Positions 7,994 to 16,648 of a DNA stretch of 64,000 bases are shown piece by piece. The stretch is from Haloarcula litorea (GTDB taxonomy: Archaea > Halobacteriota > Halobacteria > Halobacteriales > Haloarculaceae): assembly GCF_029338195.1 (NCBI RefSeq), contig NZ_CP119779.1:806001-870000 (forward strand), written 5' to 3'. The notes under the pieces were generated by a model, which saw nothing but the letters and a program-made list of their open reading frames with translations, had not been told where the DNA came from and ran no database searches. Positions within the stretch are counted from its first letter, which is position 1; each line of letters begins with the position of its first letter. The position numbers and the translations under genes are program-made.

Positions 7994-9214
7994 TCAGGCG
8001 AACGCGACGGGCTGGCTGCCCGTGTCCTCGTCCTGTTCGACCTTCTCCAGCGCGTCGAGGAGGTCCCCCTGCCGGACGGTCGTCCGCCCGTCGCGGATGG
8101 CGAACATCCCGGCCTCGGTGGCCAGCGAGGCCAGTTCCGCGCCGGAGAGCCCGTCGGCCTCCATCGCCAGCGCGTACAGGTCCACGTCGTCGCCGAGGCT
8201 CATCTCGCCCGTGTGGATGTCGAGGATGCGCTCGCGGCCGTCGACGTCGGGTTTCGGCACCTCGATGAGGCGGTCGAACCGGCCCGGCCGGAGGATCGCG
8301 CGGTCGAGCATGTCGAAGCGGTTGGTGGCCGCGATGATGCGGATCTCGCCGCGGTCGTCGAACCCGTCCATCTCCGAGAGCAACTGCATCATCGTCCGCT
8401 GGACCTCCGCGTCGCCGGAGGTCTTTGACTCGGTGCGTTTCGCGGCGATGGCGTCGATCTCGTCGATGAAGATGATCGCCGGCTGGCGCTCGGTCGCGAG
8501 CTCGAAGAGGTCGCGGACGAGCCGCGCCCCCTCACCGATGAACTTCCGGACGAGCTCGGAGCCGGCCATCTTGATGAAGGTGGCGTCGGTCTCGTTGGCG
8601 ACGGCCTTCGCGAGCATCGTCTTGCCGGTGCCGGGCGGCCCGTGCAACAGGACGCCGCTGGGCGGGTCGATGCCGACCTCGCGGAACTGGTCGGCGTTGA
8701 CCAGCGGCTCCTCGACGGCCTCGCGGACCTCGCGGATCTGCTCCTCGAGGCCCCCGATGTCGCCGTAGGTGACGTCCGGCGAGCGCTCGACCTGCATCGC
8801 CTGGGCGCGGGCGTCGGTCTCCGGGTCGAGGATCTGCTTGACCGAGAAGGAGTCGTTGATGGCGACCCGGTCGCCGGCCTCCAGGGAGTCCCGGATGGTC
8901 GGGGAGACCTCCGTCAGGACCTCCTGGTTGTTGCCGTGTTGCTTGACGACGACCCCGTCGTCGGTCAGCTCCTCGGCGGTGGCGATGTACAGCGAACTGG
9001 TCTTCAGCGTCTCGTTCTCCCGTTCGAGCTGGTCGACCTCGTCGGTGAGGTTGTCCCGCCGCTGGCGGGCGCTGTCGAGCTGTTCCGAGAGCTGCTCGTT
9101 GACGCGGACGAGCTCTTCGAAGTGGTCCCGGAGCGCCTCGAGCCGCTCCTCTGGAGACATATCGGGGTCCAGATCCAGCCGAGGGCGTTCCGGGAGCGAA
9201 GGACTACGCGACAT
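7994..9214 (-). CDS. pan2: Proteasome-activating nucleotidase (PAN), PanB-like
   Basis: A 406-residue AAA+ ATPase that unfolds substrates and feeds them to the 20S proteasome. The N-terminal coiled coil spans about residues 20-72, followed by an OB domain (IKQHGNNQEVL type) and the AAA domain with Walker A GPPGTGKT at 192-199, Walker B IIFIDEID and the second region IRIIAATNR. The N-terminus (MSRSPSLPERPRL) matches the haloarchaeal PanB/Pan2 subgroup as I remember it. The C-terminus ends in PVAFA rather than a clear HbYX gate-opening motif. I preferred the ATG at 9214 over an upstream in-frame start because it gives this conserved beginning. A TATA box at 9279-9286 gives it its own promoter downstream of pepF. 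Confidence 0.95.
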   Translation of the reverse strand: MSRSPSLPERPRLDLDPDMSPEERLEALRDHFEELVRVNEQLSEQLDSARQRRDNLTDEVDQLERENETLKTSSLYIATAEELTDDGVVVKQHGNNQEVLTEVSPTIRDSLEAGDRVAINDSFSVKQILDPETDARAQAMQVERSPDVTYGDIGGLEEQIREVREAVEEPLVNADQFREVGIDPPSGVLLHGPPGTGKTMLAKAVANETDATFIKMAGSELVRKFIGEGARLVRDLFELATERQPAIIFIDEIDAIAAKRTESKTSGDAEVQRTMMQLLSEMDGFDDRGEIRIIAATNRFDMLDRAILRPGRFDRLIEVPKPDVDGRERILDIHTGEMSLGDDVDLYALAMEADGLSGAELASLATEAGMFAIRDGRTTVRQGDLLDALEKVEQDEDTGSQPVAFA

Positions 9215-9278
9215 CTGACTGCACGGGTCTACGCGACTGAGACACAAAGTGCCTTTGGGTGGGTCGACTGGTGAAACG

Positions 9279-9286
9279 TATTTATG
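9279..9286 (-). promoter_or_regulatory. TATA box for the PAN gene
   Basis: CATAAATA on the minus strand, about 68 bp upstream of the ATG, implying a leader of about 40 bases, unusual in this mostly leaderless window. GTGAAACG at 9271-9278 (plus strand) abuts it on the gene-proximal side; the same octamer recurs in the 22.0 kb and 44.1 kb intergenic regions. Confidence 0.5.
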
Positions 9287-9317
9287 CCCTCGGACGCGGG
9301 CCGCTCCCGTCCCGCCC

Positions 9318-11108
9318 TCAGAGCAGGCCGGCGAACTCGTCGAGGTAGTCACCGTACGTCGAGAGCGCCGACTCGACGGGGTCGGGGCTGGCCATATCGA
9401 CGCCGGCGTCCCGCAGCAGTTCCAGCGGGTACTGTCGGGAGCCACTGGAGAGGAAGTCGACGTACCGCTGGGCGGCGGGCTCGCCTTCCTCCAAGATGCC
9501 GTCGACCAGCGCCACGGCGGCGGAGATGCCCGTCGCGTACTGGTAGACGTAGAACGCCCGGTAGAAGTGCGGGATTCGCATCCACTCGCGGGCGATGCGG
9601 TCGTCCAGTTCGGCGGGTGCGTAGTAGTCGCCCTTCAGGTCGGCGTAGAGGTCGTCCAGCCGGTCCGGCGTCAGCGGCTCGCCGGCCTCGCTCATCTCGT
9701 GAGTCCGGTGCTCGAACTCCGCGAACATCGTCTGCCGGTACAGCGTCGACCGGAACCGCTCGAGGTACTCGTTGAGGACGTGCCGGCGCAGGCGCTCGTC
9801 CTCGACGGTCTCCAGCAGGTGATGGGTCAGCAGCGTCTCGTTGACGGTCGAGGCGACCTCGGCGACGAAGATCTCGTAGTCCGAGTAGACGTACGGCTGC
9901 TCGTCGCTGGTGTACTCCGAGTGCAGCGAGTGGCCCAGCTCGTGGGCCAGCGTGTACATCGACTCCACGTCGTCCTGGTAGTTCATCAGGATGAACGGCT
10001 GGGAGTCGTAGGTCCCGCCGGAGTAGGCCCCGGACTGCTTGTGCTCGGTCTCGTAGACGTCGACCCACCGCGACTCCAGTCCCTCGGCCAGCCGGGACTG
10101 GTAGTCCTCGCCCAGCGGCGCGACGGCCTCGGTGACCCACTCGCAGGCCTGCTCGTACTCGACCTCGGGGGACTCCCCCTGGACCAGCGGGACGTAGAGG
10201 TCCCACATCCGCAGCTCGTCGGCCCCGATGGCCTCCCGCTTGAGGTCGGCGTGGCGGTGGAGGTGGTCGAGGTTGTCCCGGACGGTGTCGACCAGCGTGT
10301 CGTACACCTCGACGGGGACGTTCGGCCCGTCCAGCGCCGCCTCGCGGGCGGTGTCGTAGTTGCGGGCGTTCGCCAGTTTCACGTCGGTCTTGACGGCGTT
10401 CTTGTGGGCCGTACCGACGGCGTTGCGCACGGTCGCCCACTCGTCGTAGAAGGCCTCGTACACCCGCTGTCGGAAGGCGCGGTCGGGGTGTTTCTGGAGC
10501 GTGGTGAAGTTGTTGAGCGTGATCGTCCGGTCGCCACCGTCGGGTCCCTCGACGGTCGGGAACTCCATGTCGGCGTTTGCGAGCATGTTGTACACCTCGC
10601 CGGGCGCGCCGGTGACCTCGCCCAGTTCGGCGAGCAGGTTCTCGACCTCCGTCGAGCGGGTGTGGGGTTTCATCCGGAGCACGTCGTCGAAGAAGTGCTC
10701 GTACTCTTCGAGGGCCGGCTCCGCGTCGATCATCGCCTCGATGTCGTCCCACGTCAGGTCCTGGAGTTCGGGTTCGAGGAACGAAGCGGCCGAACTGGCC
10801 TCCGAGGACAGCGACTGGGCGCGGGCGGTCAGCGCCTGGTAGGTGTCGTCGGTCGTGTCCTCGTCTTTCCGCATCCGGGCGTAGGAGGCGACGTTCGAGA
10901 CGGTCCGCATCAGCTCCTCGTAGGTCGCCAGCGTCTCCCGGAGGGTGGCGGCGTCCTCGGTGGCCCGCCCCTCGTAGGCTTCGAGGTCGTCGATCAGCTC
11001 CTCGGCCCGCTCGTAGGCGGCCTCCCAGTCCTCGTCGGTCGCGTAGAGGGACTCGAGGTCCCACTTGTAGGCCTCGTCGACGTCGCTCCGCTCGGGTACC
11101 GAACTCAT
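9318..11108 (-). CDS. pepF: Oligoendopeptidase F (M3 metallopeptidase)
   Basis: A 596-residue cytoplasmic zinc peptidase of the M3B family that degrades short peptides. The catalytic HELGH lies at about residues 389-393, with a downstream helix carrying the third zinc ligand region (YSDYEIFVAEVASTVNETLL). The family N-terminal helical domain and the closing FLSSGSRQYPLELLRDAGVDM motif are present, and the length is normal. The ATG at 11108 is chosen because it gives MSSVPERSDVDEAYKWDL, the usual beginning. It follows truA by only 40 bp on the same strand and precedes PAN. Clustering with PAN is functionally sensible, since peptides released by the proteasome are PepF substrates. Confidence 0.95.
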   Translation of the reverse strand: MSSVPERSDVDEAYKWDLESLYATDEDWEAAYERAEELIDDLEAYEGRATEDAATLRETLATYEELMRTVSNVASYARMRKDEDTTDDTYQALTARAQSLSSEASSAASFLEPELQDLTWDDIEAMIDAEPALEEYEHFFDDVLRMKPHTRSTEVENLLAELGEVTGAPGEVYNMLANADMEFPTVEGPDGGDRTITLNNFTTLQKHPDRAFRQRVYEAFYDEWATVRNAVGTAHKNAVKTDVKLANARNYDTAREAALDGPNVPVEVYDTLVDTVRDNLDHLHRHADLKREAIGADELRMWDLYVPLVQGESPEVEYEQACEWVTEAVAPLGEDYQSRLAEGLESRWVDVYETEHKQSGAYSGGTYDSQPFILMNYQDDVESMYTLAHELGHSLHSEYTSDEQPYVYSDYEIFVAEVASTVNETLLTHHLLETVEDERLRRHVLNEYLERFRSTLYRQTMFAEFEHRTHEMSEAGEPLTPDRLDDLYADLKGDYYAPAELDDRIAREWMRIPHFYRAFYVYQYATGISAAVALVDGILEEGEPAAQRYVDFLSSGSRQYPLELLRDAGVDMASPDPVESALSTYGDYLDEFAGLL

Positions 11109-11148
11109 AGCCCCGGCTTGGCGGTCGGCCGAAGTAAGCCTTTCCGGG

Positions 11149-11952
11149 CTACGGCAGGCGGTCGGCGACACAGCCGGCAACACTGGCCGCCGCACGGCGC
11201 TCGGCCCGCAGGGCGGCGAAGACGGCCCGCGCGTCGGCGGCCGCGTCGGGGTCAGCGTCGAAGGTCACGCCCGGGTAGTCGACGCCGGTCAGCACCAGCG
11301 GGGCCGCCGGGGCGGGCGCGACCCCGTCCGGGCCGTCGACCTCGTCCGCGCCGAGGACGCGGTCGACCTTCGCCGGCGGCGCGTCGCCACGCGCCACCGC
11401 GGCGACCAGCCCGACGACCCGACGGACCAGCTGCCGGGGGAACCCGCCGGCCCGCAGGTCGACGACGAGAAACGGACCGTCGCGGGTGAACGACCCGTCG
11501 AGGACCCGGACCGTCCCCTCCCCGTCGGGCGTGAGGTTGTGGAAGTCGTGCTCGCCACACAGGGCCGCGAGCGTGTCGCGGGCTCGGCGGTCGTCCACGT
11601 CGGGCGCGTGCAAGAAGTACCTGTAGCGCCGCTCGACGGCGTCGTGGGTGGCGTGAAAGTCGTCGCCGACGGCCGCGCTGGCCCAGACCCGGACGTCGTC
11701 GGGCAGCCGGCCGTTGAACGCCGACGGCGAGAGCCACTCGGGGGCCTCGAAGGCGACGGTCTGTGCCAGCGCCGAGACGCCGGCGTCGGTCCGGCCCGCC
11801 GCGGCGTACCCCGGCGGCGGCCCGTCGGCCCGGTCGCGGACGCCGAGCCGTTCCAGCGCGTCCAGCAGCGCGTCCTCGACGGTCGGGACGTCGGGCTGGC
11901 GCTGGAACCCGTTGTAGGGTCGGCCGTCGTACGCGACCCGGTAGGCGCGCAT
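11149..11952 (-). CDS. truA: tRNA pseudouridine(38-40) synthase TruA
   Basis: A 267-residue pseudouridine synthase that modifies positions 38-40 of the tRNA anticodon arm. The catalytic Asp is Asp56 in GRTDAGVSA. Other family landmarks are GFQRQP near the N-terminus, the RRYRYFL strand and GGFPRQLVRRVVG in the C-terminal half. The ATG at 11952 is preferred to an upstream in-frame GTG/ATG because TruA begins directly with a MRAYRVAYDG strand. It is first of a probable truA-pepF transcription unit and is divergent from the GNAT gene at 12054, with a 101-bp gap between the two starts. Confidence 0.95.
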   Translation of the reverse strand: MRAYRVAYDGRPYNGFQRQPDVPTVEDALLDALERLGVRDRADGPPPGYAAAGRTDAGVSALAQTVAFEAPEWLSPSAFNGRLPDDVRVWASAAVGDDFHATHDAVERRYRYFLHAPDVDDRRARDTLAALCGEHDFHNLTPDGEGTVRVLDGSFTRDGPFLVVDLRAGGFPRQLVRRVVGLVAAVARGDAPPAKVDRVLGADEVDGPDGVAPAPAAPLVLTGVDYPGVTFDADPDAAADARAVFAALRAERRAAASVAGCVADRLP

Positions 11953-12053
11953 AGGCCCCGTTGCCCGCCCGCGCACTTGGCTGTCCCGACTCCCCGTTCC
12001 CGCGGACTGGAAACGACGGACGGATTTAGGCGGCTCGGGCGTCTACGGTCGGT

Positions 12054-12560
12054 ATGGACCAGCCCCCCGGGTCAGTTCGGGAGTTCCCCAGGCCGCCCCG
12101 CGAGGCGACCGACCGCGAGGGCCGGACGGTGACCGCCGAGGCCTACGACGGCGACGCCGACCCGCTCGTCGAGATGTACACGGAGTTCGACGCGGGCTCG
12201 CGCTCGCAGGGCGTCCCGCCCCGCACCGAGTCGGCCATCCGCGAGTGGGTCGCGGGCCTGCTGGAAGACGGTCTGAACGTCGTCGTCAGACACGCGGGGC
12301 GAGTCGTCGGCCACGCCGTCCTCGTCCCCCACGACGACGACGCGGAGCTGGCCATCTTCGTCCACCCCGACTACCAGTCGGCGGGCAACGGCTCCCTCCT
12401 CATCGAGGCGCTGTTGGGCTACGGCCAGGAACACGGTCTCGAACACGTCTGGCTGACCGTCTCCCACGACAACCGCATCGCGATCAAGCTCTACGACAAG
12501 GTCGGCTTCGAGACGCGGATGCGCGACCGGACCGAGTACGAGATGGAGCGGCCGCTCTAG
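12054..12560 (+). CDS. GNAT family N-acetyltransferase
   Basis: A 168-residue acetyltransferase of the GNAT superfamily. The acetyl-CoA-binding motif appears as FVHPDYQSAGNGSLLIEALL (motif A, normally R/QxxGxG/A), followed by motif B with HDNRIAIKLYDKVGFE. The N-terminal 40 residues are acidic and less conserved. The substrate cannot be read from sequence: GNAT enzymes of this kind may act on small molecules, protein N-termini or lysines. The gene is transcribed away from truA and ends head-on against the sulfatase gene, with a short hairpin between them. Confidence 0.88.
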   Translation: MDQPPGSVREFPRPPREATDREGRTVTAEAYDGDADPLVEMYTEFDAGSRSQGVPPRTESAIREWVAGLLEDGLNVVVRHAGRVVGHAVLVPHDDDAELAIFVHPDYQSAGNGSLLIEALLGYGQEHGLEHVWLTVSHDNRIAIKLYDKVGFETRMRDRTEYEMERPL

Positions 12561-12567
12561 CGGTAGC

Positions 12568-12584
12568 CCGGATTCCGTATCCGG
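12568..12584. terminator. Hairpin between convergent genes
   Basis: CCGGAT-TCCGT-ATCCGG is a perfect 6-bp stem in the 57-bp gap between the convergent GNAT and sulfatase genes. It may end transcription in both directions. No T-tract follows, so terminator function is only inferred from position. Confidence 0.35.
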
Positions 12585-12617
12585 AACCGTCGGCGAGCGC
12601 GTCCGAGCACGGGGTCG

Positions 12618-14075
12618 CTACTCCGGCGGCATCCGTCCACTGTCGTCGGCCGTGAGTACCTTCTCCGTCCACTTGGTTATCGGATCGTCGGTCGCCGTCA
12701 TCCAGTCGAGCAGGGTCGCCTCGAGGTCGTCCCGAACCGACTGGTACTCCGGGTGCTCGGCGAGATTCCGTAGTTCGTCGGGGTCGTGTTCGAGGTCGTA
12801 CAGCTCGTTCCTGTCGGGCGCGTTGTGGACGTACTTGTACCGGTCGGTCCGGACCATCCGCTGCGAGTAGAGCCCGAACTCCTCGCCGTGATACTCCGCG
12901 AACACCGACTCGGGCCAGTCCGCCGGCGTCGTCCCCTCCAACAGCGGGACGAGGCTCCGACCGTCGACGTCCGCCGGCGGTTCGACACCGCCCATCTCGA
13001 GGAACGTCGGCATCAGGTCGAGGAGCCGGACGAACTCCGTGCAGTTCGATCCGGGTTCGACGGTCCCGGGCCACCGGACCAACATCGGGATGTGGTACAC
13101 CTCCTCGTACATCATCGGTCCCTTGTTGAACTGGCGGTGGCTGCCGGTGAAGTCCCCGTGGTCCGCCGCGTGGACCACGGCCGTGTCGTCCCCGAGGTGC
13201 TCCTCGATGGCGTCGAGGATGCGGCCGATCTGCTCGTCGATGAACGTCACGAACCCGAAGTACTTGCTCACTGCCTCGGCCCACGTCTCCCAGTCGATGT
13301 CCGCGACGCCCCGGTACTCGAGGAACTTCTCGTGGACGCGCGGTTTCCCGTCGAAGGTCTCGTCGAAGTTCCCCCAGCGCTCGATGTCGGCCGGATCGTA
13401 CATCGAGGCGTACGGTTCCGGGACGAGGTAGGGGTGATGGGGCCCCACGAAGTCCGTCCGGTGAAAGAGCGGCTCGTCGTCCTCGTCGGCGCGCTCTATC
13501 CGCTCGATGGTCTGTTCGGCGAGGTAGTACGTCCGGGTCGCCTCCTTCGGTATCGTTGTCTCGCCGGCTATCAGTACCGGGTCGGTTCCCTGGTCGGTGT
13601 ATATCGGGTCCCGGATCTCGGCGTCCTCGGGGGAGACGCCGAGTTCGCGCTGGTACTCCCGAAAGTCCGTGTCCTCGTCGTCGTGGCTGCCGTCGCCGCC
13701 CCCGAGGTAGTCGAACCCGAAGTCCTCCGGGGTCTGGGTGCGGCCGACGTGCCACTTCCCGGCGTAGGAGTTGTCGTATCCGTTCTCCGCGAGCAGTGTC
13801 CCGAACGTCGGTAGGTCCGTCGAGAGGTCCTCCTCGATCGCGTCGGGCTCGTGACAGTTGTTGAGCATCCCGTGGTTGTGGGGATACAGGCCCGTCAACA
13901 GCGACGCGCGTGCGCTGGTGCAGATGCCGATGGGAGTGTACGCGCGCTCGAAGGTCATCCCCTCCGCCGAGAGGCGGTCGAGGTTCGGCGTCGCGACGCG
14001 GTCCCGGTCGCCGCTTGCCACGTCGTACCGTTCCTGATCCGTGAGCAGCAAGACGATGTTCGGTCTGTCGGCCAT
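12618..14075 (-). CDS. Sulfatase (type I, formylglycine-dependent)
   Basis: A 485-residue enzyme of the alkaline phosphatase/sulfatase superfamily, expected to hydrolyse sulfate esters of carbohydrates or other metabolites. The N-terminus (RPNIVLLLTDQERYD) carries the first metal-binding Asp. The signature is ICTSARASLLTG, with Cys at about residue 52 as the site of formylglycine conversion; the Pro usual at +2 is Ser here. A second motif, HAADHGDFTGSH, supplies metal ligands, and NELYDLEHDPDELRNLA is the typical late sulfatase segment. No signal peptide is seen, so it is cytoplasmic. The ATG at 14075 gives the standard start. The divergent TrmB-type regulator at 14164 probably controls it. 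Activation would need a formylglycine-generating enzyme, not present here. Confidence 0.92.
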   Translation of the reverse strand: MADRPNIVLLLTDQERYDVASGDRDRVATPNLDRLSAEGMTFERAYTPIGICTSARASLLTGLYPHNHGMLNNCHEPDAIEEDLSTDLPTFGTLLAENGYDNSYAGKWHVGRTQTPEDFGFDYLGGGDGSHDDEDTDFREYQRELGVSPEDAEIRDPIYTDQGTDPVLIAGETTIPKEATRTYYLAEQTIERIERADEDDEPLFHRTDFVGPHHPYLVPEPYASMYDPADIERWGNFDETFDGKPRVHEKFLEYRGVADIDWETWAEAVSKYFGFVTFIDEQIGRILDAIEEHLGDDTAVVHAADHGDFTGSHRQFNKGPMMYEEVYHIPMLVRWPGTVEPGSNCTEFVRLLDLMPTFLEMGGVEPPADVDGRSLVPLLEGTTPADWPESVFAEYHGEEFGLYSQRMVRTDRYKYVHNAPDRNELYDLEHDPDELRNLAEHPEYQSVRDDLEATLLDWMTATDDPITKWTEKVLTADDSGRMPPE

Positions 14076-14133
14076 ATCCGGTACGTGCCGGTGAAAGGGA
14101 ATAGGTGTTCTTACCACGGAGGTAGTACGACGC

Positions 14134-14142
14134 TATTTAATA
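14134..14142 (+). promoter_or_regulatory. TATA box of the TrmB-like regulator
   Basis: TATTTAATA centred 26 bp before the ATG at 14164, consistent with a leaderless mRNA. The whole divergent gap to the sulfatase start is 88 bp, so a regulator bound here could affect both genes. Confidence 0.62.
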
Positions 14143-14163
14143 CGGAGAGACGAACGGGAGCCT

Positions 14164-15246
14164 ATGGATCAGGAGGCGCTCCAGTCGGTCCTCGAGGAAG
14201 GTGGCCTCTCGGGGTACCAGGCCGACGTGTTCGTGAGCCTGCTGTGGCTGGAGGAAGCCACCGTCAGCCAGCTGCTCGACAGCTGTTCGGTCCCACAGCC
14301 GCGGATCTACGACGTGATCGACGAACTGGAGAGCGAGGGGTACATCGAGACCTACGAGGAGGAGTCCACCCGGGCGCGAATCCACGATCCGTCGATCATC
14401 CAGACCGAACTGACCGAGCAGGCGGACCGACTGGAATCCGCCGCGGAGCGGATCGGTACCGTGTGGGAAGAGCCCCCGTTCGGGCGGCACGAGATCAGCG
14501 TGCTCAGCGACTTCGACCACGTGGTCGACCACGCCGCGAGCAGCATTCGGAACGCCGAGAACAGCGTCCAGCTGTCGCTCGACGTCCGAGTTTACGTCGA
14601 CCTGATCGACGAGCTCCGGCGGGCCAAGGACAACGGCGTCCACGTCGAACTCTCGCTCGAAGAGACGGAGTCGTTCCGGTTCGGCGTCGACGACGTCGAC
14701 GAGTACTTCGAGACGACCGCCTCGGAGGTGAAGCGACGTCACAGCACCGCGCCGTTCATCGCGCTGATCGACAGCCGGGAGGTGTACTTCGGCCTCAGAC
14801 AGCGTCCGGTCGACAGCTACGGGCTGGTCATCAACGACCAGGCGATGTCCTCGATGCTGTACTGGTTCTACCAGAACTCGCTGTGGGAGATCTGGGAGAC
14901 GGTCCACTCGGACTCGACGGACCGACGGGCAGCGGAGTACACCGAGATACGACGTTGTATCCGAGACGCCACGACCCGGCTCGAGGCGGATGAGACGGTC
15001 GCCGCGACGGTCTACGGGTACGACAGCGAGCAGGGCCGCCAGCGAGAGGTCTCGGGGGAAGTGACCGACGTCGTCTCGCCGAGCGACCCGGGCGACGCGG
15101 ACATCCAGAGCGACGTGTTCACCGGGCGTGCGACGGTCTTCCTCGATACCGGTGACGCCGAGTACAGCGTCGGAGGGTTCGGGGCGATCCTCGAGGACAT
15201 CCGGGCGACGCGGATCGTGCTCCACGAGGGACCCGCGGCCGAGTAG
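14164..15246 (+). CDS. TrmB family transcriptional regulator
   Basis: A 360-residue regulator with the TrmB layout: an N-terminal winged helix (about residues 10-75, including QPRIYDVIDELESEGYIET), a short coiled coil (LTEQADRLESAAERI), and a phospholipase D-like/TrmB effector domain from about residue 110 to 250. Archaeal TrmB proteins bind sugars in the C-terminal domain and regulate sugar transport and metabolism. The last 100 residues (GYGYDSEQ-like beta-rich region) are less conserved and may complete the ligand-binding fold. The divergent sulfatase suggests that the ligand may be a sulfated or related sugar; this is inference only. The start is supported by the TATA box at 14134. Confidence 0.88.
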   Translation: MDQEALQSVLEEGGLSGYQADVFVSLLWLEEATVSQLLDSCSVPQPRIYDVIDELESEGYIETYEEESTRARIHDPSIIQTELTEQADRLESAAERIGTVWEEPPFGRHEISVLSDFDHVVDHAASSIRNAENSVQLSLDVRVYVDLIDELRRAKDNGVHVELSLEETESFRFGVDDVDEYFETTASEVKRRHSTAPFIALIDSREVYFGLRQRPVDSYGLVINDQAMSSMLYWFYQNSLWEIWETVHSDSTDRRAAEYTEIRRCIRDATTRLEADETVAATVYGYDSEQGRQREVSGEVTDVVSPSDPGDADIQSDVFTGRATVFLDTGDAEYSVGGFGAILEDIRATRIVLHEGPAAE

Positions 15247-15297
15247 TCGTCGGCAGCCGGCCGGCAACGCCGGGACCGCCAGGATCCCCGACGGCCG

Positions 15298-16596
15298 TCA
15301 GGCGAAGTCCTCGAAGGTGGGCCGCTCGCGGTCCCCGGGGAAGTCGTCGACCGGGACCGACACCTGCTCGCCCTCGTCCATCTCCTTGAGCGTCACCTCG
15401 TCGTTCGCGAGGTCCTGCTCGCCGACGATGACGACCGTCTCGGCGTTGATCCCGTCGGCGTAGCCCATCTGCGCGCCGAACGACCGGTCGGCGACGTCGG
15501 TCTCGACGACGTGGCCCCGCTCGCGGAGGTCGCGGGCGATGCGGGCCGCCGTCGCGCGAGTGTCGCCGACCTGCAGGACGTAGTAGTCCGTCGACAGCTC
15601 CTCCGCGGGCCAGGCCCCGGCCCGCTGGCAGAGCAGCTGGAGCGTGGCGTGGCCGACCGCGAACCCGACCGCCGGCGTGGGCTGGCCGCCGAACCCCTCG
15701 ATGAGGTCGTCGTAGCGGCCGCCGCCGAACACCGAGCGGGAGACCTCGCCCGTCGAGTCGAAACACTCGAAGACGACGCCGGTGTAGTAGTCCAGCCCGC
15801 GGGCCGTCGTCAACGACAGCGCGAGGTGGTCCCGGACGCCGAAGTCCCCGGCGGCCGCCAGCACGGCCTGGAGGTTCCCGACGGCGTCGGCGACCGCCTC
15901 GGAGCGCTCGGCCAGCGCGTCGAGGTCGTCCTCGCCGACCTGGAGGAGGTCGTCGAACTCGCGGGCCTGTTCGGTCGAGAGGCCCGCCTCGAACAGCAGG
16001 TCGAGGTACTCGTCGCGGTCGACCTTCGCGCGCTTGTCGACGGCGCGGATGGCCTCGCGGGTGTCCACCTCGGCGTCGAACGTCGCCAGCAGCCCCGAGA
16101 GGATGTCCCGGTGGGAGACCCGGATCTCGAAGTCCGCGCTCGTCAGGCCGAGGTCCGTGAGCATGTCGACGGCGACGGCGAGGACCTCGGCGTCGGCGTC
16201 GGGCTCCGAGGAGCCGAAGACGTCGACGTTGGTCTGGTAGAACTCCCGGAAGCGGCCCTGCTGGACCTGCTCGTAGCGCCAGAACGGGCGCGTCGACACC
16301 CACTTGATGGGCTTGGAGAGCTCCTGTTGCTTGGCGACGACCATCCGCGCGACGGAGGGGGTCAGCTCGGGCGTGAGCGCCACCTCGCGGCCGCCCTTGT
16401 CCTCGAAGCTGTACAGTTCCTCGACGATCTCCTCGCCGCTCTTGTCGACGTACATCGCCGTCGGTTCGAGCGCGGGCGTCCCGATCTCGCGGAAGCCGTA
16501 GCGGCGGGCCACGTCCTCCAGCGCGTCCGTCGCCCACCGCCGGGCCTGCATCTCCTCGGGGTAGAAGTCCCGGAACCCCTTCACGCGGTCGTACAT
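15298..16596 (-). CDS. hisS: Histidyl-tRNA synthetase
   Basis: A 432-residue class II aminoacyl-tRNA synthetase charging tRNA-His. Motif 1 region (KGFRDFYPEEM and the following helix), motif 2 (STRPFWRYEQVQQGRFREFYQTNVDVFG) and the histidine A loop (ARGLDYYTGVVFE) are all present, as is motif 3 (VFGGGRYDDLI with GFAVGHATL). The C-terminal anticodon-binding domain includes ADRSFGAQMGYADGINAETVVIVG. The ATG at 16596 yields the normal start MYDRVKGFRDF; an upstream in-frame start would add a non-conserved tail. It is the last gene of the minus-strand group rps19e, PDCD5-like, PP-loop gene, hisS, and ends against the TrmB gene. Confidence 0.97.
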   Translation of the reverse strand: MYDRVKGFRDFYPEEMQARRWATDALEDVARRYGFREIGTPALEPTAMYVDKSGEEIVEELYSFEDKGGREVALTPELTPSVARMVVAKQQELSKPIKWVSTRPFWRYEQVQQGRFREFYQTNVDVFGSSEPDADAEVLAVAVDMLTDLGLTSADFEIRVSHRDILSGLLATFDAEVDTREAIRAVDKRAKVDRDEYLDLLFEAGLSTEQAREFDDLLQVGEDDLDALAERSEAVADAVGNLQAVLAAAGDFGVRDHLALSLTTARGLDYYTGVVFECFDSTGEVSRSVFGGGRYDDLIEGFGGQPTPAVGFAVGHATLQLLCQRAGAWPAEELSTDYYVLQVGDTRATAARIARDLRERGHVVETDVADRSFGAQMGYADGINAETVVIVGEQDLANDEVTLKEMDEGEQVSVPVDDFPGDRERPTFEDFA

Positions 16597-16648
16597 ACTG
16601 CCGGGTACAGGCAGGGCGCGCTTGAACCTGTCCGTTCGGCCGCGACGG

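Noticed and set aside
9249-11489. Plus-strand open frame of about 750 codons
   Set aside because: Antisense to pepF and truA, both of which have unmistakable catalytic motifs.
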